Of a stretch of DNA of 57,097 nucleotides, positions 25,511 to 34,799 are shown piece after piece. The position numbers and the translations under genes are program-made. The stretch is from contig PALN01000078.1 of the NCBI GenBank assembly GCA_002706405.1, positions 1 through 57,097 on the forward strand, read 5' to 3'. Source of the stretch: Rhodospirillaceae bacterium (GTDB lineage: Bacteria > Pseudomonadota > Alphaproteobacteria > Rhodospirillales > Casp-alpha2). Positions within the stretch are counted from its first letter, which is position 1; each line of letters opens with the position of its first letter. Under the pieces are notes generated by a model. It did no database searches, was not told where the DNA came from, and worked only from the letters and a program-made list of their open reading frames with translations.

Positions 25511-27193
25511 TCAGCTGCCGAAGGTGCGCAGGACACGGCCCGGCAACGGGTCGCCCTTCACACCGACCGGGCCCTTGGCATCGGCCACCCGCACGCCGTT
25601 GACCCAAACTCCTTCGACACCGACGGCGTCCGTGGTCAGGCGGGGGGCACCCCCGGGCAGGTCATGGACCCGGCGCTTGGGCCCCCGGCCCACGGTCTTG
25701 GGATCGAACAGCAACAGGTCGGCGTGATAGCCTTGCTTGATCTCGCCCCGTTCGGGGATGCGGTAAATGGCGGCGGGCTTGGCGGTCAGCTCATGGGTCG
25801 CCTGTTCCAGGGTCAGCTTGCCCAGATCGCGGCTCCAATGGCCCATCAGGTGCAGGCCGAAACCCGCGTCGCAGAAAAACGTCAGATGCGCCCCCGCGTC
25901 GGACAAAGCGACCGAGGCATTGGGGTCCGCCATCATGCGGCCCACGGCATCCTCGTCCGTGTTCAGCAATTCGGCCATGAACAGCGTTTCCAGGTCTTCC
26001 GAAATGGCCAGGTCGAGCATCCAGTCCAAGGGATGCTTGCCGACCGCGTCGGCCAGGTCCTTGACCTTCTTCTGGTCGAACGCCTTGTTCTCGGGCCGTG
26101 CCGTTTCCGTGACCTCGATCTTGTCCCATTCGCCATTGAACAGGCGCACGCCGGCCGGGCCGGACAGTTCGTCCTTCACCGCCTGACGGAAGGCGTCGGA
26201 GGCATAGACCGCCTTGAGCGCGTCGCCCGAGGCCTCCATGGCCGGCTTCCAGGCCACCAGCCCTTCCATCGGGTAGGCGGATTTGAGCGAGAAATCCATG
26301 TACAGCGGGCAGCAGGATACCTGCCCCCACAGTTCGCGTCCGTTGGCGCGGGCGGCGGCGACGGCGGCCAGATCCTTGAAGGTGCCGTCCGGGTTGGTCG
26401 GGTTGTGCAACAGCGCCGCGATCATCACCGGCCGGCCCGACTTGGCGGCGACGGTTTCCAGATAGGGCACGTCGGTCGTGTTGCCCTTGGTCAGCATGAA
26501 CACGCCGCGGCCGTCCTCGCCCATGGCGGTGACCAGCGTTTCCAGTTCCCGGGCATCGGCCAGGCGCGACGGCATGGGCACGCCGCCCCAGCCGTTGTGC
26601 TGCGGCGCCGTCGAGGTCGCGAAACCGACGGCCCCGGCCTTCATGGCGGCGCGGACGATATCCGCCATGGTCTTGATTTCGTCGTCGTTGGCGGCGCGTT
26701 CCGTCGCGGCATCCCCCATGACATAGGTGCGCAGGGACGAATGCCCCAGGAAAGCACCGACGTTGAGGGCCGCGCCGCGCGCTTCCAGCATGTCCAGATA
26801 TTCGGGGAAGGTTTCGAAATCCCAGGCGATGCCGGAACGCAGCACGTCCAGCGACATGCCCTCGACCTGCACCAAATTCTTCATGATCAGGTCCCGGTCG
26901 GGTTCCTTGCAGGGCGCGATGGTGAACCCGCAATTGCCGATCAGCACGCTGGTCACGCCGAGCGCCGGCGACGGCGTGCACCAGGGATCCCAGGTGATCT
27001 GGGCATCGAAATGGGTATGGCTGTCGATGATCCCCGGCATCAGGGCCAGGCCCGAAGCGTCGATTTCCTCGGCACCTTTTACATCGACCGTACCGACGGC
27101 GACGATGCGCCCGCCCGATACGCCGACGTCGCCCTGGTAGGGGGCGCCGCCCCGGCCGTCATAGATATCAGCACCGCGGATCACCAGGTCCAT
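25511..27193 (-). CDS. N-acyl-D-amino-acid deacylase family amidohydrolase
   Basis: A 560-residue metal-dependent amidohydrolase of the N-acyl-D-amino-acid deacylase group. Metal ligands are visible in DSHTHFDAQITWDP (HxH), and later in ALSDAGAHLTFF, with the catalytic Asp. The N-terminal strand VIRGADIYDGRG and C-terminal ADLLLFDP/VWVNGVRV form the usual composite sandwich domain. AAGGAG precedes the ATG. It leads the operon with the DUF1932 and Ldh dehydrogenases; a deacylation followed by two oxidations is a reasonable outline, but the substrate is unknown. Confidence 0.92.
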   Translation of the reverse strand: MDLVIRGADIYDGRGGAPYQGDVGVSGGRIVAVGTVDVKGAEEIDASGLALMPGIIDSHTHFDAQITWDPWCTPSPALGVTSVLIGNCGFTIAPCKEPDRDLIMKNLVQVEGMSLDVLRSGIAWDFETFPEYLDMLEARGAALNVGAFLGHSSLRTYVMGDAATERAANDDEIKTMADIVRAAMKAGAVGFATSTAPQHNGWGGVPMPSRLADARELETLVTAMGEDGRGVFMLTKGNTTDVPYLETVAAKSGRPVMIAALLHNPTNPDGTFKDLAAVAAARANGRELWGQVSCCPLYMDFSLKSAYPMEGLVAWKPAMEASGDALKAVYASDAFRQAVKDELSGPAGVRLFNGEWDKIEVTETARPENKAFDQKKVKDLADAVGKHPLDWMLDLAISEDLETLFMAELLNTDEDAVGRMMADPNASVALSDAGAHLTFFCDAGFGLHLMGHWSRDLGKLTLEQATHELTAKPAAIYRIPERGEIKQGYHADLLLFDPKTVGRGPKRRVHDLPGGAPRLTTDAVGVEGVWVNGVRVADAKGPVGVKGDPLPGRVLRTFGS

Positions 27194-27256
27194 GGATTGT
27201 CTCCTTCATGGTTTCTTTTTTTACTGAACGGCCCGGACGGTAGCAACAAACGCCCC

Positions 27257-28030
27257 CTAGGTCCAAGCGGCGATGGCGCCGGGCAGGTCGGCGATGCTCG
27301 CGATCATGGCATCCGGCACTGCGCGGCCCGCCGTACGCGGATCGTACTTTCCGGTCATGACCTGCACCGCCCGCAGGCCCGCCGCCTGAGCACCGGCGAT
27401 GTCCGATTCCACGTCGTCCCCGATCATCAGTCCAGCGGTCGCGGAAACCCCCATGTCGACCAGCACGCGGGCGAAGAAATCCCCTGACGGTTTACCCATA
27501 ACCACGGCGTCCACCCCGGCGGCATATTCCAGCGCAGCCACATAGGCCCCCAGGTCGACGATCAGATTCCCGCCCGGCCTCGACAGGCGGTTCTTGTGGA
27601 GCGCCACCAGCACCGCCCCGTCGAGCAGCATGCCCGCCAAGCCGGACAGGCGGGACCGATCGAACCCGGCATCCAGGTCGCCCATGACGACGGCGTCGGG
27701 ATCGACATCGACCAGATCGAAGCCGGCGAAATCCTCGGCCAGGGCCGGTTCCGCCGCCAGATGCACCCGCCGCAGGCTACGGTCGCGCAACAGCGACACC
27801 GCCGCCATGGCCGGGGTGACGATATCGTCCACATCCACGGGCAGATCCATGTCGCGCAGCCGCCGCCATACGGCGGCGCGCGGACGCAAGGTGGTATTGG
27901 TGAGAAAACGGGTTTTCAGGCCCCGGTCCCGGGTCCACTCCAGGGTTTCGGCCGCACCAGGGATCGACGTCCCTCCCTGGTAGAGGACGCCTTCAAGGTC
28001 GAATAGGATCCCTTCAAGCGTCGTTGCCAT
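27257..28030 (-). CDS. HAD superfamily (class IIA) hydrolase, LHPP/TIGR01458-like
   Basis: A 257-residue HAD phosphatase of the NagD/LHPP type with the C2 cap. Motif I reads FDLEGVLYQGG, in which the usual second Asp is Glu. Motif II is FLTNTT, motif III the Lys in MGKPSGDFF, and motif IV MIGDDVESDIAGAQ. The LHPP group dephosphorylates small phospho-compounds including phospholysine/phosphohistidine or pyrophosphate. The Asp-to-Glu change could reduce or alter activity. It is 45 bases downstream of the SelW-like gene on the same strand. Confidence 0.9.
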   Translation of the reverse strand: MATTLEGILFDLEGVLYQGGTSIPGAAETLEWTRDRGLKTRFLTNTTLRPRAAVWRRLRDMDLPVDVDDIVTPAMAAVSLLRDRSLRRVHLAAEPALAEDFAGFDLVDVDPDAVVMGDLDAGFDRSRLSGLAGMLLDGAVLVALHKNRLSRPGGNLIVDLGAYVAALEYAAGVDAVVMGKPSGDFFARVLVDMGVSATAGLMIGDDVESDIAGAQAAGLRAVQVMTGKYDPRTAGRAVPDAMIASIADLPGAIAAWT

Positions 28031-28075
28031 GGGCCGATTATGCCATTTTTTGCCCGCTGCGGGAACGGGGCACGG

Positions 28076-28357
28076 TCACCCGCCCTCGGAATGCCCCAGT
28101 TCCTTGTCAGGCACAGCGATATCACGCACCCGCTGCTTCAGGACCTTGATCTCGGGAAAGCCGCCGTCGCGCTTGCGGTCCCACACCACCGTGTCGCCGA
28201 CGGACACGATGAACCGCCCGCCCACATCGTCGGGCAGCAGGGTCACCCCGCCCAGATCGGTCTCGAACGTGGTCAGGAGTTCCTGCGCCATCCAGCTTGC
28301 CCGCAGCAGCCAGCGGCAGCGCGTGCAGTAGGTGATGGCGACAAGCGGCTTGGACAT
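28076..28357 (-). CDS. SelT/SelW/SelH (Rdx) family thioredoxin-fold protein
   Basis: A 93-residue protein with the Rdx fold. The redox motif is CTRC (Cys11 and Cys14, after ITY), the cysteine form of the CxxU motif in selenoprotein W. The remainder has the typical FETDLGG and GGRFIVSVGDTVVWDRKRDGGFPE. It would take part in thiol-disulfide exchange, though the target is unknown even in eukaryotes. AGGAG precedes the ATG, and the CULT gene ends nine bases before it, so the two form an operon. Confidence 0.88.
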   Translation of the reverse strand: MSKPLVAITYCTRCRWLLRASWMAQELLTTFETDLGGVTLLPDDVGGRFIVSVGDTVVWDRKRDGGFPEIKVLKQRVRDIAVPDKELGHSEGG

Positions 28358-28366
28358 GATCAGCTC

Positions 28367-28738
28367 CTATTTCGGCAGGCTGCTGAGACGATCCTTGATC
28401 AAGCCCCAGAATACCGGCGGGTCGAGCTCACTTGTATAGCGCCAACCAAGATGGTCGCCACACCCCCGGCAATGGGCGAAGTTCCAGGCATGGCCCGCAA
28501 ACCAGGTGAATGCGTCGGTCGGCGGGCCTCGGTCGGCCGCCCCCGGCGCTTCCAGGAAACAAATGACGGTGAACATCCGGCCCGCCGGATTCGCGCAGAT
28601 CCGCGTGTGCCCGCCCTCGGGCGCGAAGGCCCAGCGGCCGCGTGTCACCAGATGCCCGCAACCCGCGCAATAAAGGGCATCGTCGGGTTTCTCAACGGTC
28701 TCTGCTCCCGTTGAAATCTCCTGGTCGGCATCGAACAC
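28367..28738 (-). CDS. CULT-domain (bacterial cereblon-like) protein
   Basis: A 123-residue stand-alone CULT domain, the ligand-binding fold of cereblon that binds thalidomide and uridine-like compounds. Two zinc pairs are visible: Cys24-Cys27 (CAGC) and Cys90-Cys93 (CRGC). The aromatic cage is complete: Trp79, Trp85, Trp99 and Tyr101 (FTWFAGHAW, GWRY), with Phe56 beside it. From memory, this layout and length match MsCI4 of Magnetospirillum gryphiswaldense. I chose GTG at 28738 because AGGAG lies seven bases upstream; TTG at 28741 adds one residue. It leads an operon with a SelW-like protein. The natural ligand and role in bacteria are not known. Confidence 0.9.
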   Translation of the reverse strand: MFDADQEISTGAETVEKPDDALYCAGCGHLVTRGRWAFAPEGGHTRICANPAGRMFTVICFLEAPGAADRGPPTDAFTWFAGHAWNFAHCRGCGDHLGWRYTSELDPPVFWGLIKDRLSSLPK

Positions 28739-28932
28739 CAACGCGCTCCTAAAAATACAGATGTTATATTAGTCCCTCTTGTAAAATTATGCTCAATTTT
28801 GCACGCTGCTATACCGGCTATCCTGCCGGGCCGGGCGCGGCGCGCGGCCACTTCTGCCGGTTGCATGTCAGCCCACACCTTGAACAACGAACACGGGCCA
28901 TGACAGGCGTTGACGCGGAAACCAGGGGCGAC

Positions 28933-30801
28933 ATGCGAACACCGCGTTGGCTGTTCCTCGCCCTATTCATGGCAGCCCTGTTGGCGGGCGCCGTCAACTC
29001 CCCCACGCTGTCGGCAGCCGAGGTTAAACCCCGCGCCCTGACCAAAGTCACTTTGCAGCTTAAATGGGCGCATCAGTTCCAGTTCGCCGGCTACTATGCT
29101 GCCCAGGCCAAGGGCTATTACCGCGACCGCGGCCTGGACGTCACGATCCTGCCGGCCACGCCCGGCGGCAAGCCGATGGAATCGGTCGCCGAGGGAAAGG
29201 CCGAATTCGGGGTCGGGACGACGGACCTTTTGATGATGCGCGCCGCCGGCGTCCCTGTCGTGGTGCTGGCCGTGATCTACCAGCATTCACCGCTGACGCT
29301 GATGCTGGATGCGCGCAACGACATCCACAACATCCATCAGCTTGCCCGCGGCAAGATCATGGTCGCCCCGCACGAGACGGAGCTGAACGCCTATTTCGCC
29401 GCCGAGGGACTCGACATCAGTCAGATGAATTTCGTCGACCATACTTTCGACATCGAGGATTTGAAGTCCGGACGGGTCGATGCCATGAGCATCTATTCGA
29501 CCGACGAGCCCTATCAATACGCCAAGGAGGTCGGGCCGGTCCGCCTGTTCCGCCCCATCGACGGCGGCGTCGATTTTTACGGCGACAACCTGTTCACCAC
29601 GGAAAGCGTGTTGAAGAACGATCCGGCGATGGTCCAGGCGTTCCTGGACGCGTCGCTCGATGGCTGGCGCTATGCCATGAAACATCCGGTCGAGATCGTC
29701 GACCTGATCCTCGACACCTACAGCAAGCGGAAGGCCCGTGACAATCTGCTGTTCGAAGCGCGCAAATCCGCCGACCTGATCCTGGCCGATGTGGTACCTG
29801 TCGGCTTCGTCAATCCCGCCCGCTGGGAACGCATCGCCCAGCATTATGCCGGGCTCGGCCTGCTGCCCAAGGACATGTCGCTCGAGGGGTTCATCTTCGA
29901 ACAGGACCCCGCCGATACCTTGCCCGCCTGGATGCCCAAAGCCCTTTTGGGTGCGACGCTGGTGGCCGTGCTGGCGTTGCTGGGCGGCTTATGGCTGGCC
30001 GCCTTCAATCAGCGCCTGCGCCGGGAAATGGAAGAACGCGAACAGGCCCAGGGTGCCCTTGCCCAACGCACGGGCGAGCTCGAGGAAAGTAACAGCCAGA
30101 AGGACGTGCTGCTGACCGTCATCGGCCATGACATCCGCAATCTGTTCAATCCGCTGTTGATCTACGCCCAACTGCTGGCCGACCCCAATCACAAGCTCGA
30201 CCCCAAGACGGTGCAGGAATACGGCGAAAAGCTGTACGAGGCCGGGCGCAACGCGTCCGAGGTTCTGGAGAACCTGCTGGAATGGGCCCTGGTCCGGACG
30301 GGCCAGCGTCAGACCCATATGGAGATCACGGACCTGGGCGCCCTGGCGCGGCAGACCGCGGGCGTCTACTCCGCCGACGCCAGCCTGCGCGGCGTCACGC
30401 TTCACGTCGAACCGGGCCCGCCGGGCAAGGTCCTGCTCGACCGGCACCAGATTTCAACGGTGATCCGCAACCTAGTGAACAACGCCCTTAAATTCACACC
30501 CAAAGGCGGCGAGGTCACGGTCAGTGTCTGTCACGACGGCAAGAATGCAAAGGCCGTGATCGCCGACACGGGAATCGGCATGGACCAGGACTTGGTCAGC
30601 CGCGTGCTGTCGGGCGCCAGCGCCGACCTGGCCACGGGCGCCAAGGGCGAAGTGGGAACGGGCGTGGGCCTGGCCCTGTGCCGTCAATTGGTTCTGGTGA
30701 ACAACGGCAAGTTGAGCATCGAACAGAACCCCGGCGGCGGCACCGTGTTCACGGTGACCCTGGCCGTGGCCGACGTTCCCGCGACCCACACCGCCGACTA
30801 A
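28933..30801 (+). CDS. Hybrid sensor histidine kinase with NMT1/THI5-like periplasmic binding domain
   Basis: A membrane kinase of 622 residues. A signal/anchor segment (WLFLALFMAALLAGA) is followed by an NMT1/THI5-like solute-binding domain at about 45-300 (LQLKWAHQFQFAGYYAAQAKGYY, AEFGVGTTDLLM). A membrane helix is at about 336-358, then a short coiled segment, the DHp domain with phospho-acceptor His399 (IGHDIRN), and a catalytic domain with NNALKFTP (about 511), DTGIGM and GTGVGLALC. Starts at 28789 and 28900 are possible, but the ATG at 28933 has AGGGG upstream and begins right at the signal segment. No response regulator is adjacent. The ligand may be a pyrimidine-like compound, as in HMP-binding relatives, but this is inference. 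Confidence 0.92.
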   Translation: MRTPRWLFLALFMAALLAGAVNSPTLSAAEVKPRALTKVTLQLKWAHQFQFAGYYAAQAKGYYRDRGLDVTILPATPGGKPMESVAEGKAEFGVGTTDLLMMRAAGVPVVVLAVIYQHSPLTLMLDARNDIHNIHQLARGKIMVAPHETELNAYFAAEGLDISQMNFVDHTFDIEDLKSGRVDAMSIYSTDEPYQYAKEVGPVRLFRPIDGGVDFYGDNLFTTESVLKNDPAMVQAFLDASLDGWRYAMKHPVEIVDLILDTYSKRKARDNLLFEARKSADLILADVVPVGFVNPARWERIAQHYAGLGLLPKDMSLEGFIFEQDPADTLPAWMPKALLGATLVAVLALLGGLWLAAFNQRLRREMEEREQAQGALAQRTGELEESNSQKDVLLTVIGHDIRNLFNPLLIYAQLLADPNHKLDPKTVQEYGEKLYEAGRNASEVLENLLEWALVRTGQRQTHMEITDLGALARQTAGVYSADASLRGVTLHVEPGPPGKVLLDRHQISTVIRNLVNNALKFTPKGGEVTVSVCHDGKNAKAVIADTGIGMDQDLVSRVLSGASADLATGAKGEVGTGVGLALCRQLVLVNNGKLSIEQNPGGGTVFTVTLAVADVPATHTAD

Positions 30802-30804
30802 CGG

Positions 30805-31311
30805 CTAAAGCGCTTTTTCGAAGTAGTAGCGCGTCAGGCCGGAGCCGACCGTGCGCTTGGTCTGGGTGGTGGAAACTTCCTCGCGCTCGAGGTCGTAGCC
30901 GGACACCTCGTAAAGCGCCTTGGCCTGGGGCTGCAGGGCCGAGGTTGACAACACGATGCGCGTATAGCCCATGTCCCGGGCCCGGTCTTCCGCATAAGCA
31001 AGCAGCGTGCGGCCGATGCCTTGGCGGCGGAATTCGGCGGCGACATACATACGCCGAACCTCGACCTCGCCGTTCTCCAGGCGCTCCAGGCCGACCATGC
31101 CGGCCACGGTGCCGTCAACCTCCGCCACCCAGAAACCGAAGCCGGGCCGGCTGTAGTATTCGGGAATGTGGTCGATCTCTTCGTTGAGCGCCAAGCGGAT
31201 ATAGGACTCGAACAGGTCCTCCATCCCCGGCTGGGTGATATGGCGGTTCCAGTTGATGAAAATATCGCGGACCCGGGCGTGATCGGCCGGGGCGAAGGGG
31301 CGGATGTGCAC
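30805..31311 (-). CDS. GNAT family N-acetyltransferase
   Basis: A 168-residue acyl-CoA-dependent acetyltransferase. The pyrophosphate-binding motif is RRQGIG followed by RTLLAYAEDRA, and the strand GMVGLERLENGEVEVRRMYV precedes it. I chose GTG at 31311, five bases after the gatB stop codon, because GAAGGG lies upstream and the fold starts there (HIRPFAPAD); the longer frame overlaps gatB and is Arg-rich nonsense. It is the last gene of the gatCAB operon. The acceptor is unknown. Confidence 0.88.
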   Translation of the reverse strand: MHIRPFAPADHARVRDIFINWNRHITQPGMEDLFESYIRLALNEEIDHIPEYYSRPGFGFWVAEVDGTVAGMVGLERLENGEVEVRRMYVAAEFRRQGIGRTLLAYAEDRARDMGYTRIVLSTSALQPQAKALYEVSGYDLEREEVSTTQTKRTVGSGLTRYYFEKAL

Positions 31312-31316
31312 GACGA

Positions 31317-32774
31317 TCAGCCCTTCAGTTTTTCGCGCAGCAACTGGTTGACCTGCTGGGGGTTGGCCTTGCCCTGGGTGGCCTTCATGACCTGGCCGAC
31401 GAACCAGCCGATGGCCTTGTCGTTGCCTTGGCGGACCTCGTCGGCCTGCTCGGGGCTGGCGGCGATGATCTCGTCGACGGCGGCCTCGATGGCGCCGGTG
31501 TCGGTGATCTGTTTGAGGCCTTTCTCCTCGACGATCTTTTCCGGATCGCCCGAGGTTTCCCACATGATGTCGAACACGTCCTTGGCGATCTTGCCAGAAA
31601 TGGTGCCGTCGTCGATGAGGGTCAGCAGCTTGCCCAGATGGGCCGCGGAAATGGGGCTGTCGGTGATGTCGAGGCCCGCCTTGTTGAGGGCGCCGAACAG
31701 GTCGTTGGTCACCCAGTTGGCCGCCTTCTTGGCATCGCGGCCTTCGGCCACGGCCTCGAAATAGTCGGCGCTTTCCCGGTCGGCGACCAGCGTCGTCGCA
31801 TCTTTGGCCGACAGGCCCATGTCGTCCATGAAGCGCTGCTTCTTGGCATCCGGCAGTTCAGGCAGGGTCTTGCGCAGGCCGTCGATGAAATCGTCGGTCA
31901 GTTCCAGCGGCAGCAGGTCTGGGTCCGGGAAATAGCGGTAGTCATGGGCGAATTCCTTGGCCCGCATGGAGCGCGTTTCGCCCTTCACCGGATCCATCAG
32001 GCGGGTTTCCTGGACGATCTCGCCGCCGTTTTCATGAATCTCGACCTGGCGTTCGGCCTCGATCTCGATGGCCTGCATGATGAAACGCACGCTGTTCACG
32101 TTCTTGATCTCGGCCCGCGTGCGGTAGCCGTCCTCGCCGACCTTGCGCACGGAGACGTTGACGTCTGCGCGCATGGAGCCCTGCTCCATGTTGCCGTCGC
32201 AGGTTCCCAGATAGCGCAGGATGGAGCGCAGCTTGCGCACGAAGGCGCCGGCTTCCTCGGGCGACCGGATGTCCGGCTTGGTCACGATCTCCATCAGGCA
32301 CACGCCCGAGCGGTTGAGATCGATGAACGACCGCGTGGGGTCCTGGTCGTGCATGGACTTGCCGGCGTCCTGTTCCATGTGCAGGCGCTCGATCCCGATG
32401 TCACGGGTCGTGCCGTCGGCCAGGTCGACCGTGACGATGCCCTCGCCCACCACGGGGTGCAGGTATTGGGAAATCTGATAGCCCTGGGGCAGATCGGCGT
32501 AGAAATAGTTCTTGCGCTCGAACACGCTGAACTTGTTGATCTGGGCGTTCAGGCCCAAACCCGTCTTCACCGCCTGTTCGATGCAATAGCCGTTGATCAC
32601 GGGCAGCATGCCGGGCATGGCCGCATCGACCAGGGAAACCTGGGAATTGGGTCCGGCGCCGAACGCCGTGGGCGAGCCCGAGAATAGCTTGGCCTGGGAC
32701 GTAACCTGGGCATGGACTTCGAGCCCGACGACGACTTCCCAGTCGCCCGTGTCGCCCTGGATGATGTAGCTCAT
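31317..32774 (-). CDS. gatB: Asp-tRNA(Asn)/Glu-tRNA(Gln) amidotransferase subunit B
   Basis: This 485-residue subunit activates the mischarged Glu-tRNA(Gln) or Asp-tRNA(Asn) by ATP-dependent phosphorylation and binds the tRNA. The N-terminal cradle has [11 protein letters not shown] and [24 protein letters not shown] as adjacent blocks, and the C-terminal YqeY-like tail ends [13 protein letters not shown]. Its ATG overlaps the gatA stop codon. GatC, GatA and GatB are all present, so the organism uses the indirect route to Gln-tRNA and/or Asn-tRNA. Confidence 0.98.
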   Translation of the reverse strand: MSYIIQGDTGDWEVVVGLEVHAQVTSQAKLFSGSPTAFGAGPNSQVSLVDAAMPGMLPVINGYCIEQAVKTGLGLNAQINKFSVFERKNYFYADLPQGYQISQYLHPVVGEGIVTVDLADGTTRDIGIERLHMEQDAGKSMHDQDPTRSFIDLNRSGVCLMEIVTKPDIRSPEEAGAFVRKLRSILRYLGTCDGNMEQGSMRADVNVSVRKVGEDGYRTRAEIKNVNSVRFIMQAIEIEAERQVEIHENGGEIVQETRLMDPVKGETRSMRAKEFAHDYRYFPDPDLLPLELTDDFIDGLRKTLPELPDAKKQRFMDDMGLSAKDATTLVADRESADYFEAVAEGRDAKKAANWVTNDLFGALNKAGLDITDSPISAAHLGKLLTLIDDGTISGKIAKDVFDIMWETSGDPEKIVEEKGLKQITDTGAIEAAVDEIIAASPEQADEVRQGNDKAIGWFVGQVMKATQGKANPQQVNQLLREKLKG

Positions 32775-34255
32775 CAGCCCTGCCCCCCGAGGTATTTGGG
32801 CAGGGCGTCGAACCCGGCCGCATCTTCGATCGCCTTCGCCGCGCGCAGCACCGTTTCTTCGTCGAACGGACGTCCGACCAGTTGCAGGCCGAGCGGCAGG
32901 CCGTCCTTGTCCAGGCCCGCGGGCACGCTGATGCCGGGCAGGCCGGCCAGGTTGGCGGGCACGGTGAACACGTCGTTCAGATACATGGCGATGGGATCGT
33001 CCATCTTGGCGCCGATGGGAAAGGCCGCATTGGGCGCGGTCGGCGTCAACAGCACATCCACGTCCTCGAACGCCTTGGTGAAATCTTCGAGGATGCGGGT
33101 GCGGACCTTCTGCGCCTTCACGTAATAGGCATCGTAATAACCCGCCGACAGGACGTAGGTGCCGATCAACACACGGCGGCGGACTTCCGCGCCGAAGCCT
33201 TCGCCGCGGGTGTTGGCGTACATATCGTCGAGCGTGTCGCCGTCGACGCGCAGCCCATAGCGCACGCCATCATAGCGCGCCAGGTTGGAAGACGCCTCGG
33301 CCGGGGCGACGATGTAATAGGCCGGCAGCGCGTATTTGGTATGCGGCAGGGAGACTTCCTTGATCTCCGCCCCCTGGTCCTTGAGCCAGGCCGCCCCCTG
33401 GTCCCACAGGGCCTGAATTTCCGACGGCATGCCGTCCATGGTGTATTCGCGGGGAATGCCGACCTTCAGGCCCTTGACCCCGCCCTGGGCGGCCGCCCGA
33501 AAATCAGGCACCTCATGGGGGGCCGAGGTCGAATCCTTAGGATCATGGCCCGCCATGGCGCCCAGCAGAATGGCCGCATCCTCCACCGTGCGGGCGAAGG
33601 GGCCGGCCTGATCGAGCGAGGAGGCGAAGGCGACAATGCCCCAGCGCGAGCAACGGCCATAGGTCGGCTTCATGCCGACGATGCCGCAAAGCGACGCCGG
33701 CTGGCGGATCGAGCCGCCGGTGTCCGTGCCCAAGGAGCCGGGGCAGATACGCGCCGCCACCGCCGCGGCCGAACCACCGGACGAGCCGCCGGGCACCAGG
33801 TCTTCGCCGGCCGGGCCGGCCCACGGGTTCTTCACCGGGCCGTAGTAACTGGTCATGTTGGACGACCCCATGGCGAATTCGTCCAGGTTGGTCTTGCCGA
33901 TCATCACCGCCCCGGCGTCGATCAGATTGCGGCCGACGGTCGACTCATAGGTCGGCACGAAGCCGTCCAGGATGTGTGACGCCGCCGTGCTCAGCACCCC
34001 TTCGGTGCAGAACAGGTCCTTGACCGCGACGGGCACGCCGTCGAGCGGCCCGAGCGCCTCTCCCTTGGCCCGCCGGGCGTCCGATGCCGCGGCGCGGGCC
34101 CGCGCAATCTCGGGCGTCAGCGTGATGAAGGCATTGAGGTCCTTGGCCGCTTTGGCCGCCGCCAGCGAGGCTTCGGCCAGATCGACAGCGGTGAAATCTC
34201 CGGCCGCGAGCCCGTCCTGGGCCTGGGCGATGGTCAGTTCGTTGAGTTTGGACAT
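32774..34255 (-). CDS. gatA: Asp-tRNA(Asn)/Glu-tRNA(Gln) amidotransferase subunit A
   Basis: A 493-residue amidase-signature enzyme that releases ammonia from glutamine for the transamidation. The signature [15 protein letters not shown] and the downstream [16 protein letters not shown] carry the Ser-cisSer pair; the catalytic Lys lies in VAVKDLFC. It overlaps gatC and gatB by one base or a few bases, so the three subunits are translationally coupled in equal order. Confidence 0.98.
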   Translation of the reverse strand: MSKLNELTIAQAQDGLAAGDFTAVDLAEASLAAAKAAKDLNAFITLTPEIARARAAASDARRAKGEALGPLDGVPVAVKDLFCTEGVLSTAASHILDGFVPTYESTVGRNLIDAGAVMIGKTNLDEFAMGSSNMTSYYGPVKNPWAGPAGEDLVPGGSSGGSAAAVAARICPGSLGTDTGGSIRQPASLCGIVGMKPTYGRCSRWGIVAFASSLDQAGPFARTVEDAAILLGAMAGHDPKDSTSAPHEVPDFRAAAQGGVKGLKVGIPREYTMDGMPSEIQALWDQGAAWLKDQGAEIKEVSLPHTKYALPAYYIVAPAEASSNLARYDGVRYGLRVDGDTLDDMYANTRGEGFGAEVRRRVLIGTYVLSAGYYDAYYVKAQKVRTRILEDFTKAFEDVDVLLTPTAPNAAFPIGAKMDDPIAMYLNDVFTVPANLAGLPGISVPAGLDKDGLPLGLQLVGRPFDEETVLRAAKAIEDAAGFDALPKYLGGQG

Positions 34256-34542
34256 TATTCGACCACCTTGGGCACGGCGTAGAAATCGCCGACCCGGTCC
34301 GGCGCGTTGCTCAGAACCTTTTCCGGGTCGCCGCCGTCGGTCACCACGTCATCGCGCCGCGCCATGGTCAGGCCGGCGGCACCGGTCATGGGCTCGACCC
34401 CATCCGTGTCGACTTCGGCCAATTGTTCGACCCAGCCGATGATGTTGTTCAGGTCCTGGGCGACGGGCTCCAGGTCGGCCTCGTCGACCTTGATCCGAGC
34501 CAAAAAGGCGACCCGGCGGACGTCGTTTTTATCTAGTGACAT
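34255..34542 (-). CDS. gatC: Asp-tRNA(Asn)/Glu-tRNA(Gln) amidotransferase subunit C
   Basis: This 95-residue subunit wraps around GatA and GatB and stabilises the complex. The typical N-terminus [20 protein letters not shown] and C-terminal [13 protein letters not shown] are present. Its stop codon overlaps the gatA start (TAATG). It leads the gatCAB-GNAT operon; the promoter should lie in 34543-34670. Confidence 0.97.
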   Translation of the reverse strand: MSLDKNDVRRVAFLARIKVDEADLEPVAQDLNNIIGWVEQLAEVDTDGVEPMTGAAGLTMARRDDVVTDGGDPEKVLSNAPDRVGDFYAVPKVVE

Positions 34543-34672
34543 GGCGGATCCAGACTCAAAAGGCGTTCGATGTGCGGGGCCATTGGACGGGCCCGGCTGC
34601 GGGCGCGGAAATTACCATCGACATCCCCGGGCGGCAAGCACCGCCGCGTGGCGGGCCCGAATGGCGTGCAGA

Positions 34673-34740
34673 CAAAAAAGCCGCAAGCGCCCCTGCCGGA
34701 TCGAGACCCGGCAGGGGACGGCTTGCGGCCTTTGTTTTTC
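34673..34740. terminator. Strong rho-independent terminator, bidirectional form
   Basis: A long GC stem (CCGCAAGC...CCCCTGCCGG paired with CCGGCAGGGG...GCTTGCGG, loop about seven bases) at 34681-34728 is flanked by AAAAAAG on one side and CCTTTGTTTTT on the other. Read on the minus strand it ends in GGCTTTTTT, so it terminates the porin gene and shields gatC. Confidence 0.85.
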
Positions 34741-34799
34741 CGGCTGCGACGCTGGGACAAGCCCGGCGTCGGCCGTACAAGATTGTCTGCAGGTCGTCC

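Noticed and set aside
25478-27487. Plus-strand open frame of 669 residues
   Set aside because: It is antisense to the amidohydrolase, whose metal motifs are clear.
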